Assembly (NCBI GenBank): GCA_963969495.1
Contig: OZ018323.1
Span: 68,035,720-68,099,719, forward strand
From: Ceratothoa steindachneri
Taxonomy: Eukaryota; Arthropoda; Malacostraca; Isopoda; Cymothoidae
Direction of reading: 5' to 3'
DNA: 64,000 bases
Within the stretch, counting starts at the first letter, position 1. Each line of letters begins with the position of its first letter. The position numbers and the translations under genes were made by a program. Below the pieces are notes generated by a model that was given only the letters and a program-made list of their open reading frames with translations, searched no databases and had not been told where the DNA came from. Shown here in pieces: positions 52,301-64,000 of the stretch.

Positions 52301-53314
52301 AGGTGTTCGGTGGTTCGGCCAACAGAAGCCCTTTTGACTAAGTAACCAACACTAAGGTCTCCCCTGAGCCGGACGAGCCTAGTCGTGCCGTATCTCCCAA
52401 CTGAGCAGCACGAGAACCACAGGTAAACTGGATCTCTGATTTTTCGACAGGGGGGCTTGAGGTGTAACTGTCTTCCTACTCTGCCCTACTAATCAACTAA
52501 AAACGGCCAGACTTAAAGCAGCGCTCGGCTTCTTTTTGAGGTAACTTCCGTTTGATAACACGCCCTATAGCGACCCTAATTGTAACAACGAGAGGTTCCG
52601 CGAGATGGTGTGAAGGTCTAAATTCACTCCCGGCGCCTCTATATAGATAAAGTAAAATTTACTTCCGGCGCCTCGGTAACATTCACTTCCAGCGGCTCTG
52701 TATAAATAGTAAAGCATTGGCCTGGGTAAATTAGTTTTGTGCTAACAGGAGACGTCGCTTAAGCTAAGGCCTGTGGGCTCTGATTACTGGCCAAGTGTAG
52801 GCTGGAATTAAGTTATGATAAGTGTTAAATATTAACTAAAACATTAATTGGCCTCTGAATAATTCTGTACTTAAATAAGATCCGGCCATAATTATTGTAA
52901 TACGACCCAGTGCCCTGATCGCTTGCATTATCCTTACGAGTGTCTATTTTGTCTCTCTTTATAGCTTCTTTTTCTCGGCCTCCCATACCCCAAGAGCCCG
53001 AAGACAAGAAAAAAAGGAAACAAACTAGAAAAGATCTCTCGAGCCCAGCTTCCTCCCGGCAAATACTCAATCGATTCCTACTTTCGAGGCTGATTGTGGT
53101 TACTGTAATACAGGTTCTAATTTCCGTCATAACTTCAAACAGGCCGATTACTAATCGGCCTTAAGTGCAAACCCAACCCGTGCTGTTGGAAAATACTCGA
53201 GCTTAGTGCTCCTACCCCTCGTGCTCCTCTCGAGCAGCCGAATCTTTGGGTGGCAGATCCACCCGGAATTGGAATCCCCTTTTGCGGGTCGTTGCGGCCG
53301 TGTGTGTATACTTT
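52301..53314. other. No recognised gene; possibly the CR1 5' region
   Basis: The sequence cactcccggcgcctctatat recurs at 52630, 52660 and 52686 in varying forms (acttccggcgcctc), three loose copies of a GC box, with tataaata at 52701. It could be the internal promoter region of the adjacent CR1-like LINE. Nothing coding is evident beyond. Confidence 0.35.
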
Positions 53315-53411
53315 GATTTATCTTTCATGTCCATTATCTTATTTTTTATTTGTCTTTCATGTCCATTATTTTATTTCTGATTTATCTTTCATGTCCAGTA
53401 TTTTATTTTTG
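53315..53411. repeat. Tandem repeat, ~33-bp unit, three copies
   Basis: Each unit has gatttatctttcatgtccat followed by tattttattt. The three copies are consecutive and nearly identical. Confidence 0.85.
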
Positions 53412-55095
53412 TTTGTACAGTAGAAAAGTTTATTTTGTTTCGCCAAGTTTGATATACAGAACCCTCTAGATAGTTTAATTAATTCTTCTAAGTATAACTA
53501 GTCACTCTTAGAGATTTATTGAAACCCAAAGTTCAATTGCATTATTCGAGGCAAGGCTCAACTGCAGAGTTGCCCTGCCTGCTATCTGCCAACCGTTCCG
53601 AGACATGGAAAGCCAACGGAGGTTAGAAGATCTAACCTAATTACGACATTGTACATAACCAACTTTTCGTCTCCTATAACATTCCTACTTAAAAAAACTG
53701 CTTTCAATTATTTATGTCTGCAAAATAAACCTGCACGTAGTTCAGGGAGGGTACACAGCTCTGGCCACTGGGGCCACGTGCTGCCCAGGAAGGTACCGAG
53801 TGTAACAGTCTGCACGGCGTACCTCCCCCTGAGAAGACGTCACGGAGAATGTAAGATTAGGTCTAGAGGCCTACCCCCCCCCCCCTCCTCCCTATGTGCG
53901 CATCACACGCTAAACCTTGACTGACGTCTTGTTGGCCAGGTTTTCTTTGGTTTCTTCTAAGTAGTATTCAAGGGATTGAAGTTCGAGTGCGAGTTCATCT
54001 GTACAGGCAAGCCATCGAGCGTCCGAAAAGCGCTCAATATAGTTGCTTGGGATTAGTGAGCGGATTTACTAGTAGGCTCCCGTCTGAGAGACGGGTGACT
54101 TTCTCTTCTCTATCTAGAACCCAAGCTAAGGTTGAGCGCTGATGTAACATGCAATTTAGACAACTTGCACCCATTTGTAGAGCGAATAACTAAGAAACGT
54201 TTGGAGCCCGCGGGCTCAAAGACGCCCTTAAGCCTCTAAATGCGGGACTCTGAAGTCTTTGAGACTCCACTCAGCTTTGTCTTGCTTGTCGTAACAGTTT
54301 GAATTTCTCCTCGTACCTACTCGACGGAGACTTGAGTATGAATCTATTACTTTCTATCGGGGTGCAAAGCCTTCCCAGAAGCAGATACCCAGGCTTTCTT
54401 ACTTTTCCTTTTTTATTAGAAGGGGTGGGGTAGCCCCTTCCCCAAAGCAGGCTGCCTAGGTCCGGTCCCGCTCGGAAAATGAGAAGTTCTCCCTCCACGC
54501 AGGTGCCTGAGCGTGGAGTGTGAGGCTCTGGAGTATTTCTCGCCGAGCTCCAGTCCGCCCCTCCGCATGCGGAGCATCCTTCCGTTATGGGCGGAGGCAG
54601 CTTGGTGTCATTGTTGTAGACATTGTTCAGAATTTAAAGCAAAATTAATCCATGGATGAAGGATACTATGGCCTTTAAATTTATTGGTAGGTATAAGGAT
54701 AAATCCCCGGAGGATCAGAAACACCCAGAATGTGATCATTTACACATACTTGACCTCGGCCGTGTGCTAGGATCGACTTTGACAATTCGAACGAATTTGC
54801 CCTGTTTCATCCAATAAAGGATGTGGCCGGGGTAACCACTTAACATATGCACTGGAATCTGTGAAGAGAGTCGGCACCCTACTACACTCCCCACCTCGTA
54901 CCACCACCAGTCATCGGGCTTTCAGCCCCGTCAACGACTTGGGGCCTCACGGTATAACTCGTCACTGGACTATTTCAAATATGGACAAGTCTAAAAGCGC
55001 ACTCAGGCAAAGGAACGTCTAAATAGCAAGAAAAAAAGGCTGAGAGGTGTAGGGTAAGTTAGGAAAAAAGAGAAGAATACGGATAGGTGGGTCCA
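53412..55095. other. No clear gene; end shares a dispersed repeat
   Basis: The segment has a C run (53874-53887) and no conserved coding. The last part (54700-55095) shares several exact words with 37370-37760 in the same orientation and looks like another copy of that repeat. Confidence 0.35.
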
Positions 55096-55097
55096 CA

Positions 55098-55696
55098 AAA
55101 AAGATTATAGGAGATTACACGCCGTGGCTTGTTCGAAGACGAAGTTGTGATTTATAGCGACTCACAGGGCGCCATTAGTGCTTTTGAGGCATTGGAATCT
55201 CCGCATCCCCTCATTCGCGGTATATGTGACGCAACAGCTGCCGCAAGCCGGGTAGATGTCGAGATTGTTTCTGCTGGGTTCCTGGACATGTAGAAATTAC
55301 GGGAAATGAGGCCAGTATGATTGGGCAATCGAACTAGCGTTTTGCTCTTCTCCACCCTAATTACATGGCAGGAATCAGGTCAACCCTTTAGGCTGCCTGA
55401 CAAAGAATATGGGAGACGGTCGACGGGAACCTAAAGTTGAGGGTTGCAACTGTTCCCGTTGCCATACCCCTAATGCCGAGACGGCTGCAGGTTGTCTTCT
55501 CTCGTCTCCGAATCGAGCACACTCTCAGGATGCACTGCCATTCGATGGAGTGCCCCCCGTGCACCTTTTTGTGACGACGGCGTTGTCCCTCAGACTGTTT
55601 GGCCCATTCTTGTTGTCTCTCCCATTCTGGGAGATCTTCGCACTCGCTACCTGTTCCGGTATCGGGACGATCAGTGGCGCTACTACTTGTTCCTGG
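55098..55696 (+). pseudogene. Jockey-type LINE, RNase H and C-terminal tail
   Basis: The plus strand reads FEDEVVIYSDSQGAISAFEA then LESPHPLIRGICD (RNase H with the Asp of YSDSQ), SRVDVEIVSAGFLDM, and, after slips, CWVPGHV-like residues and GNEAS. Further on, VVFSRLRIEHTLRMHCHSME (near 55487) and, in another frame, APFCDDGVVPQTVWPILVVS with LGDLRTRYLFRYRDDQ (55550-55675) give the usual LxRLRIGHT, C-x-C, TVxHIL tail at the end of Jockey/I ORF2. It is cut at 55699 by a Harbinger element and resumes at 58698. No intact frame remains. Confidence 0.65.
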
Positions 55697-56490
55697 CAAG
55701 CATTCTTTCACACGAGGACACTGGTGTCCGCCACTGGTGGTAGACTCCAGTTACCTCCGATAGTATCCAATATTGAATTAAGGAGCCTTTCATACGAGGC
55801 CACTGCATTGTCTTACCCAGACAACTTCTCGCTCCTGCAACTAGTGGTGGAAACTGGCAGTCTCCTCCACTCAATGTAAAGCATTGTTTTAAATGGAAGC
55901 TTTCATATGTAGCCATCAGTATGCGCCACCGCTGCCCACTGGCCAGCCTCTCATGTTAAGTGACACCCACGCCTGCTTGATGGAAGTAGTATCGCGGACG
56001 ACTGTGAAGATGGTGGAGAAGAAGGTGAATGCAGAGGACCTGATTTGTGAAGTAGAGAAGCTACCAGCAATATGAAACCCATCTTGAGAAAGATAAGGAA
56101 ACAGAATAGAGAAGCAGAACGCCTGGAATGATATCGTGCTGAAACTCATTCTCAATTTTGAAGACAAACCACTCTCAGAAAAGAAAGAAATGTGAAAATA
56201 CATTATGTATGTTTTTATTTTTTATATTATTACATGTCCACAAAGTTACGAATGGCATTTAAAAACTCTACTGTGCTTACGTATACAATTTTATTCATTA
56301 GCACATGCATTGGTTACCCCATTCCTGTCACTAACCACACTACCACACCCTCAGGTCACCATCACCTATCCACACCACCACACCATGTCACCACCCATAC
56401 CCTTGTCTAGATACATTCTAATTGCCATGAAAGTGTACCTTGGTCACTGGCAAAGTAGTCAGCAAATTCGTCTCTCAAATGGCTAGCAAG

Positions 56491-57175
56491 TCAAGCTGGC
56501 CCAGCAACAGGTTCCATATCAAAGAGCCCTTCGACGGTCAAAGTATACTCAATTCGAAAGCCATCTTTGTCTCGTACAGAGTTATGCAAAACACAACACA
56601 CCTTGATGATGTCCTCTGCCAGTGATAGGTCAACATTGAGTGGTCGATGGAATATGCGCCATTTGTTTGTAAGGATTCCAAATGAGCATTCAATGAGTCT
56701 GCGGGCTCGTGAAAGTCTGTAATTGAAGATGCGTTTCTTTTGACTCAAAGATTTATCATCATATGGGTGCACAACGTATTGGGATAGTCTAAAAACTTCC
56801 TCAGCCACAAATACAAAAAGTTTTGGAGTTTCTTAAAAAAATAACTCTCTTTGAACACAGTTGAGTCGGAAGACTTCCCATAAACACCTACATCAATAAA
56901 TATGAACTTGTATGATGTATTGCATAAAACAATAAGCAAAATCGAGAAGTAGTTCTCGTAATTATAATAAAAGGAGCCACTATTCTTTGGCTTGATTATC
57001 CTGATATGCTTTCCATCTGAGGCACCAAAACAATGAGGGAAATTGGTCCTTTGGTAAAATTGAGTTGCAGTGTCCAACCAGAGTCGTTCTGTCACATCAG
57101 GAAAACAAACTGCCTTCACTCTTTCCCAAATAGCTTTGCAGACTTGTTGGATGATGTAGGTATAGGTGAAAAACT
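56491..57175 (-). pseudogene. PIF/Harbinger transposase, main exon
   Basis: The frame includes [20 protein letters not shown] then FYQRTNFPHCFGASDGKHIR (first Asp, GASDGKH), SGSFYYNYENYFSILLIVLC, YKFIFIDVGVYGKSSDSTVF (second Asp, FIDVG; SSDSTVF), and, after a slip near 56800, MAEEVFRLSQYVVHPY, RIFNYRLSRARRLIECSFGI (Glu of IECSFG), NKWRIFHRPLNVD and IKVCCVLHNSVRDKDG. This is the DDE_Tnp_4 core used for cut-and-paste at TWA sites. Sequence before VCKAIW is damaged and runs into the (TA)n tract, so the splice acceptor cannot be set. Two frames cover the core, so at least one frameshift is present. Confidence 0.85.
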
Positions 57176-57180
57176 TCCAC

Positions 57181-57284
<104 letters not shown>

Positions 57285-57340
57285 TGACGTCGTACAGTTT
57301 GCAAATCTTATTTCTAATGTTTATGATTTCTCTTTATGTC

Positions 57341-58055
57341 AGTTGCTGTTGTTCAGAAGAAGTGGAAGGGAATCCGATCCTGCTGTGCCAGAAAACTGTT
57401 CAACAAGAAGCAAGAAAAGAGTGGATCGGGTGCCAGTGGACGGAAGCAGTATGTCTACTTTGAAGCCCTGCGTTTTCTTGAAACTGTCTCAAAACACACT
57501 ACAAGCAGTATGGATGAAGACACTAATCATAATAATGAAAATGAAGACGTGCAAGAGCTAGGTCAGGAAATGCAAACTTGGGAGACTGAGAAACGTACTA
57601 GGAAACGTCCTCATAACCAATCTCGGAAAACAAAAAATACTGATGATGAACTCATTGAACTCAAGAAAAAAACATTGCACCAAAAACAACGGGCAACAAG
57701 TGAAAAGGACGAGGAAAGGATGTATTTACTATCCCTAATAACAGAACTGCACAAGGTACCTGCAGACAGAAAACTGAAGCTAAAACAGGATATTATTGCT
57801 ACCATTTGCCAGGCTCAACAGATGTACCAACAATGGCCACAACACCTTCATTATCAGACACCTCCCAGCTACCAGCCTTCACAGCCATCACCAGTTCTCC
57901 ACTATGCCCAGCAACCAACAGTTTATGTGGGTTATCATAATTCTCAGCATAGGATTCCTCAAAGCAACAACACTAATCTACAATCAACTCCTATGTCTAC
58001 ATCAGCACCGTCACCAGCCATGTCTGACGTCAGCAGCCATATGAGTGATTATTAG
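57341..58055 (+). CDS. Harbinger accessory protein, MADF/BESS type, exon
   Basis: A pyrimidine-rich stretch ending in GTCAG (57315-57340) is a good 3' splice site. From there the frame runs without a stop to TAG at 58053-58055. VVQKKWKGIRSCCARKLFNK, KSGSGASGRKQYVYFEALRF and LETV form the second half of a MADF (Myb/SANT-like) DNA-binding domain. A long acidic/basic linker follows, then DEERMYLLSLITELHKVPAD with RKLKLKQDIIATI (BESS motif, about residues 126-160), and a Gln/Pro/Ser-rich tail. In this superfamily the accessory protein helps the transposase enter the nucleus and bind ends. The first exon with the start of MADF is not visible; it may have been lost or lie within the transposase gene region. 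The frame is clean, in contrast to the transposase. Confidence 0.75.
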
Positions 58056-58208
58056 TTATTTCTTGAATAGTGAGCCTCCCACCTTAGTGTTTATACTTTA
58101 TAGAATTGTACTTGTAAGGAAATAAATATTACTGCAAATAAACCTAGTGATTTTTTTATCATGTTATGTCCTGACAAAAATATAAGCAACCAGTTATTTA
58201 TGGCTTAC

Positions 58209-58461
58209 CTTAAAGTTACAGCAAGCTTCTCGTCTGGTGTAATGCATTCTCTCATGTTTGTGGTAGTTCCTGTGATGTTTCTCTTGACGTAGTTGAGTTC
58301 TTCAAATGACGAAAATAGTTGAAAAACTTCTTTTCATCAGCACACAAATCATTGAAAAGTGTATGATGCACTCCTGTGTCCATTCTTGATGATAATATGG
58401 GATAACATAATTTCATAAGGTCATCCGCATCTGTCAAAACCCACCCACAAAATGCATCCAT
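58209..58461 (-). pseudogene. PIF/Harbinger transposase, 5' exon
   Basis: The minus strand begins MDAFCGWVLTDADDLMKLCY, continues FNDLCADEKKFFNYFRHL and, one frame over, ELNYVKRNITGTTTNMRECI with TPDEKLAVTLR, which is the canonical helical N-terminal region before the DDE core. The exon ends at AG followed by GTAAGCC (58208-58202), a strong 5' splice site. One base has been lost or gained after FRHL. The intron that follows spans the antisense MADF exon and the (TA)n tract. Confidence 0.75.
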
Positions 58462-58697
58462 AGGATTGTGTCAGATCATGCATGTACATGCCCTTCCCTC
58501 CTTACAGAGCGCCTCTTCGATTTCTTTTTAGCCAACAAAAGGCAACGAGTAGGAACTCTTCGTTGGACGCCATTCTCCAGACTGAGAAGGAGCAGGTGTG
58601 TCGATGAGCCACTAGTTGCCTGGCACCAACTTACACGAGGCAACTGGTCTCCGCCACCAGTGGCGGACACCAGTGTCCTCGTGTGAAAGAGGGCTAA

Positions 58698-58950
58698 TCG
58701 GGACGGATTCTGATTGTGGCATTCTTGAATTTTTTTGTGGAGTTTACCCCCCCCCCCCTCCAGCGCATATTCGTGCGCTGGGGGCGGGGGGGAGGGCCAC
58801 CCTTCGACGACGCAACGTGCCTTCTCTTTTGGGTTTGGATTTAGGCTTTGGTTATTTTTTTCGTTCCGGTTTGTTCTTTTTGCCTTATTTTCTTTGAGTT
58901 GTTTTGTTTTTAATATAGCCTCATAGTTAATTAAATGTGTGTTCAGCGAC
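58698..58950 (+). other. Continuation of the Jockey-type LINE and its 3' UTR
   Basis: Joined to 55696 this gives RDDQWRYYLFLA, then DSDCGILEFFCGV, consistent with the last residues of a Jockey ORF2. Then a C-rich run and a hairpin (58751-58790) with cagcgca and tgcgctg arms around tattcg, flanked by C and G runs, mark the 3' UTR. A second small stem (gcgacca...tggtcgc) is at 58949-58972. Confidence 0.5.
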
Positions 58951-58959
58951 CATGTTCTT

Positions 58960-60300
58960 GCTCGTGGTCGCTAATGTAACGTTCTTGATTTAAAAGAAAT
59001 GTCAGTAAAAGTAAAAACACGGTTAAAAAGCTCACGGGACTAACTTGCCTTTTTTAAGGAAAGGAAATTAACTTAATTACCGATGTAATTTTCATTAGCT
59101 AAAGTAAAAAGAAGGATGAGCATAAAACTAAAAAAGAAAATAAGAATGAGTAGAAAAAGTGTTATTTATAAGCATCTAGTCACTTCGAGATTTATAGCAA
59201 TTATTTTGAAAAAATACTATACATTGTAACCCATAAGCATGATATTTACTAAAAAATTATCTTATCAAAGAAAAACCCTCCCCAGATGTGTGGCAATAAT
59301 ACGAAAACAACTCAAAAGGTGGTCGTCTGGTTTATTTGCCTTACGTAATGCGATCTAATTATAGAATGACGTCATTCTTCCGAACCGCTTTCTCGTCGGC
59401 CATTTTAAATTGAGATTCAAATTTACGTCAAATCTATTTTGAAATTTCGTTGCTTCAGGTTTATTTATTCAGGGTAGCTGCGTTATTAGACTAACGGCTC
59501 GACGGCAGCACTTAATTAGTCTCACATTTCAACGGAGTGGGTTTAATGACACCGATTTGTTCAAGCTAATTGGATCTTGTAAAGATGAAGCGTGCCAAAG
59601 TTTTTTCGATCCTAATATAATCTAACTTAGCCTAGCCTATTCTAGAATAGGTTTAGCTAGATTAGGTTATATTACGAGCGACATAACCTTAGGGGCCTCA
59701 TATTTACGAGATCCACCAGATTAAAGGTCATATATATAAAATTGAAGAAACTTCCCAGGAGGAATGGCGCAATTGTTGATGGCAGTAAAAGAGACTTAAC
59801 AGATCCGTTGATTTATTTAAGTCTCGTTGCCAATCATGATTTTTAAGTGTCTGTATTTTGCATATTAATTATTGGCTAGATTAGGTTCATTTAAGTATTG
59901 AACCATAGTCTCCTAATCTAACCTTAAACAAATTAACATATAAAATAAATTCAACTAAGAGGCGAGGAGATCCATAAAATTAAACTGATGTGACTTGTCC
60001 AAAAAGAAAAAGAAAAGTCAAAGCATTCAACTACATTGTTGAGGCCAATGTGAGACACTGAGAAGCGAACCTTCATTAAAAGATTTCTAAATAACGTGGT
60101 AAATTTAGGGATGTAAAGATGGATCGAAAGAGGCAACTGCGTACCCTACTTCCCTAAACCTGCACAACTCTCTCTAACCTACCCTTGTGCGACGGATGCA
60201 AGAGCCCCTTTTTGGATGTCAGTAGATATACAAAAAAGAGTAAGGACGAAAGTGGAAAAAACGGAACTACAGCTTCGTATATGTCTGCCAACAATTGACC
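58960..60300. other. No recognised gene; candidate unique host DNA
   Basis: AT-rich with short ttagcctagcct and attaggtt words near 59630-59670 that recall degenerate TTAGG-like repeats. No conserved peptide was seen on either strand. Confidence 0.35.
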
Positions 60301-60310
60301 GCCCTGTCAT

Positions 60311-60361
60311 GTCTACTCGATCGTTCCGAATTTTATAAATAGACAAGGCGATCGAGTAGAC
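60311..60361. repeat. Perfect 13-bp inverted repeat, 25-base loop
   Basis: gtctactcgatcg at 60311-60323 pairs with cgatcgagtagac at 60349-60361. It could be a footprint of a small inverted-repeat insertion. Confidence 0.75.
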
Positions 60362-60673
60362 TCCAACGCTCTGTCTACCTGTAAAATTCGAAGTCTTTCT
60401 AATAACAGTAAGCGCGATAGCACGACATTTCGAAATCGGATGAAAGTGAGATTTTTACTGGCTGATGAACCCAAAGGGACTTTTAACGGACTCCTTTCGA
60501 ACAAAAAAGGGGGATTAGTTCTGGAGCTTTATCCTGGGAATAATTGGCAATTGGAAAACAAAACTATTAGTGAATAGCCTGCTAAATTGGATAACTGTCT
60601 AATTGTGCTGTCAACCTGCGTGGCTGCTAAAGGTAGGAACAAACGTAAAAGAAAATGCTATTTTATTTATTAG

Positions 60674-60912
60674 TTTAGATAGACACAAAAAATGTTTTTA
60701 TTGAATGCCATCCGCCTGTCAATTTACAGTCCTTCCAAGCTTTGGTTTAGAGAGACACAAATAAGATTTTGTTTTTTTGTTTTTATTGGAGGGCATCCGT
60801 CTGTTCCCTTAGAGTCCTTCCAAGTGTTGGTTTAGGGGGAGACAAATTAATTGTTTTGCTTTTTTATTGGAGGGCATCCACCTGTCAATTTACAGTCCTT
60901 CCAAATCCTCCC
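60674..60912. repeat. Tandem repeat, 72-85-bp unit, three copies
   Basis: Units start tttagatagacacaaa (60674), tttagagagacacaaa (60746) and tttagggggagacaaa (60831). Each goes through tttttattg(g/a)a, gccatccgcctgtc or ggcatccacctgtc, and acagtccttccaa. The middle copy differs most. Confidence 0.85.
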
Positions 60913-62156
<1,244 letters not shown>

Positions 62157-62454
62157 TCACAGCGAAGGCAAGGGCGCAGAAGATGCTCAAGTACATATAT
62201 TTATTTCAATTTTGGAAACAACGTTTCGGGCAACATATAACCATCTTCAGGTTCTAAGATTAAAATTTAAAAAAAAAATTTATTATAAAGACATTAAAAT
62301 TGAACTAAAGGTTTAAATGGAATAAGAAAGTTGTGCTATTTTTCCTATAAAATATTAAGAGTATACAACTAAATTGATTAAAAGATACACAAAAAGACAT
62401 AAACAAATAAATTGATAGAAATAATTTTTTTTTAATTTACTTTCTATCAGTTCC

Positions 62455-62659
62455 CCAAAATGTGATGGTCAGTAGGGGTGTCTCCAGTAAGGGTGTCGCA
62501 ATGCCGCCCCACACGTTTCACTAGGGTCTTAGGCTCAATTCAGAAGGCTATGTAGAGCTGCTGGAGACTGGGGTTAAACCATGGCTGGAGGGAGAGTTGC
62601 TGCTGGAAGGCCATACCTCGGGAAGGAGTCGGAAATAGTTGTCGGGGAATTTCTACGAC

Positions 62660-62697
<38 letters not shown>

Positions 62698-62930
62698 CAA
62701 ACCTTCTGGCCTCCTAGTTTTCCCGATTGTAATCCAATGGATAACTATATGTTGAGCTCGGTTTAGAAATATACCAACCGCTCTGCCCGCAACCTCAAAC
62801 AGAGCTGGTGGCCAAGATTAAGGAGGTGTTCGAAGATCTTCCCAGGGACAGAGAGCGCCAGGTTCCGAAGCCGTCTTGAGGCCATGGTGGAAATTGAGGG
62901 CGGTTACTTTGGTAAACTGTTATTTCCCAG
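62455..62930 (+). pseudogene. Tc1/mariner-superfamily transposase C-terminal half, with (CA)n interruption
   Basis: Frames together read NVMVSRGVSSKGVAMPPHTF near 62460-62515, GLRLNSEGYVELLETGVKPW (62524-62583) with LEG, LLLEGHTSGRS, and LSGNFYDF before a (CA)n tract. After it come FWPPSFPDCNPMDNYML (62705-62755; the DxxP core with Asp of PDCNPMD), TNRSARNLK, VAKIKEVFEDLPRDRER (62810-62860) and FRSRLEAMVEIEGGYF (62868-62915). These are the middle and end of a mariner-related DDE transposase. Stops, slips and the microsatellite break it. Inverted repeats were not located. Confidence 0.7.
62663..62700. repeat. (CA)n microsatellite inside a transposase relic
   Basis: About 14 CA units followed by one GC-containing unit and more CA, exactly between NFYDFT and FWPP of the transposase frame. 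Confidence 0.92.
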
Positions 62931-63035
62931 CCGTCATCTAGTTTATATTTTCTTGCTGCAGGTCGTATAACCTGCAGACATTTATATTGCGTGGTGAGTT
63001 TCTTTTATGTAAACCATCAAATTTAGCCCAAACAC

Positions 63036-63040
<5 letters not shown>

Positions 63041-63122
<82 letters not shown>
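63041..63122. repeat. (TA)n microsatellite, ~82 bp
   Basis: A pure alternating tract directly before the large palindrome. Confidence 0.97.
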
Positions 63123-63128
<6 letters not shown>

Positions 63129-63205
63129 TAATGAATAAAAACCAAGAACATCTTTGTCGCATTGTTGTTCTAAACATTTTTATTTGATAAAAATACGTTA
63201 TACTC

Positions 63206-63281
<76 letters not shown>

Positions 63282-63364
63282 GAGTATAACGTATTTTTAT
63301 CAAATAAAAATGTTTAGAACAACAATGCGACAAAGATGTTCTTGGTTTTTATTCATTACAGTTT
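63123..63364. repeat. Perfect palindrome, 84-bp arms around (TA)n
   Basis: The arm 63123-63206 (aaactgtaatgaataaaaac ... tactcg) is the exact reverse complement of 63281-63364 (cgagtataac ... gttt). The 74-base centre is (TA)n, itself palindromic, so the whole 242 bp is self-complementary. It may be a foldback or MITE with very long ends, the result of a template switch at the TA tract, or an assembly or library artefact. Confidence 0.95.
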
Positions 63365-63369
63365 TCTTA

Positions 63370-64000
63370 CTTTAAGGCTCGGTTAGGTTATGTTAGGCTG
63401 GGTTACTTTACACACTATTATATTCGGATACTCTTTAACCAAATTCGCTACTTTTTCTGAAAATGTTTGCTGGTTTTCTTGAATCTTGTTGGTAACCATG
63501 ATCTGAGTGCAGATGATTTTTTTTAATTATGTTGATAAAGTTTGGTGAAGAGGAACTGTTTAGACCATCTCAACGGGAGCGAAAGTTCGGCTCAATGGGC
63601 GATAAATCAGTGTTTCATCGACTGTACAATGTTCACCACATTCCACATTGTGCAGTGAAATGCCAGTCAACATGTCAGAAAAATTATCTCAACAAGTGTT
63701 TGGAATATTCTTTTTTACATCTTTTACCTCACTAAATTTTAGAAATTTCATTATAGAATATAGATAAATATCTATCTCTACTCTTGCTGAAATCATAAAC
63801 TACCTTCAATGAAAATTATATTAGCTAGGCTGGCACACCAAGAAACCAGAATAATTCTCAATTCTAAGCTGTAGATAAGTTGTGGTTGAATCAATAAATT
63901 TACCCTAATCTGTATTATTAACGAAGTCTTTGGAAACATTTACCCATGGAAAGAAAATAGAAAATTGTCTAAAAGAGTCCATGAATATACAAGTTCGAAT
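63370..64000. other. No recognised gene
   Basis: A short ggttaggttatgttaggct run is at 63377-63396. The only open frame (63529-63735, plus) has no family match that I can see. Confidence 0.35.

Noticed and set aside
55388..55916. Plus frame of 156 codons and minus frames of 107 and 77 codons
   Set aside because: They run across the LINE/Harbinger junction at 55699 and match no family as such; the LINE tail motifs are spread over other frames.
59580..59680. Telomere-like TTAGG repeats
   Set aside because: Only scattered ttagg/cctaa words with other bases between; not an array.

Overview
The window is eukaryotic and consists almost entirely of repeats. There is no operon structure, no Shine-Dalgarno-led genes and no CRISPR, rRNA or tRNA that I could find. 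Long (TA)n tracts, a (CA)n tract, GT-AG-like splice signals and many mobile-element lineages point to a large invertebrate genome. The element families read as arthropod-like: CR1 and Jockey LINEs, mariner and other Tc1/mariner-superfamily relatives, a hAT, a PIF/Harbinger, Helentron-like repeats, and a CYICG/HFLHSHLD protein family I associate with arthropods. Short TTAGG-like runs near 59.6 kb and 63.38 kb would suit a crustacean, but that is inference.

Left part (1-16 kb). The left edge holds the 5' part of a possible host exon on the minus strand behind a good 3' splice site. A decayed Ty3/gypsy integrase tail (750-1936) and a mostly empty stretch follow. Next is a minus-strand non-LTR retrotransposon (4542-6310). 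One inverted-repeat element with an 8-bp target duplication (4956-5507) sits inside it, and a second, related one (6361-7314) lies at its upstream end; the second carries a broken ISXO2/Merlin-like transposase. From 8.8 to 12.3 kb lies a broken minus-strand gene of an uncharacterised, probably transposon-derived family. It is split by a 1326-bp mariner and carries a ~490-bp tandem duplication. A 355-bp inverted-repeat element and a plus-strand LINE relic end this part.

Middle part (16-41 kb). Two copies of a minisatellite-bearing Helentron/HINE-like repeat lie in opposite orientations at 16.2-16.95 and 18.3-19.1 kb, and a third is at 38.9-39.9 kb. Between them are an 82-bp tandem repeat, a CR1-like LINE with an SGNH esterase region, a zinc-knuckle relic, a hAT transposon with visible introns, a 5'-truncated CR1 copy, a Tc1/mariner-superfamily element with TA duplications, and a Jockey-type LINE with gag-like, reverse transcriptase and RNase H parts.

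Right part (41-64 kb). A nearly complete CR1-like LINE (41439-52300, minus) is cut in two by a 6.8-kb LTR retrotransposon (42092-48892). That LTR element has Ty3/gypsy-type reverse transcriptase, but its integrase lies upstream of the RT, the gene order known from the Gmr1 lineage. Its protease is largely deleted, and two stop codons and active-site changes show it is dead. Farther right, a 3.0-kb PIF/Harbinger element (55700-58694) is inserted in the 3' end of a Jockey-type LINE. Its MADF/BESS accessory exon lies antisense inside the transposase intron. The last kilobases hold tandem repeats, a Tc1/mariner-superfamily transposase tail interrupted by a (CA)n tract, and an 84-bp-arm perfect palindrome around (TA)n.

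The reading is therefore a nested transposon graveyard, and the order of insertions can be reconstructed at several points. No gene here looks like an intact host gene; the best host candidate is the exon at the left edge.
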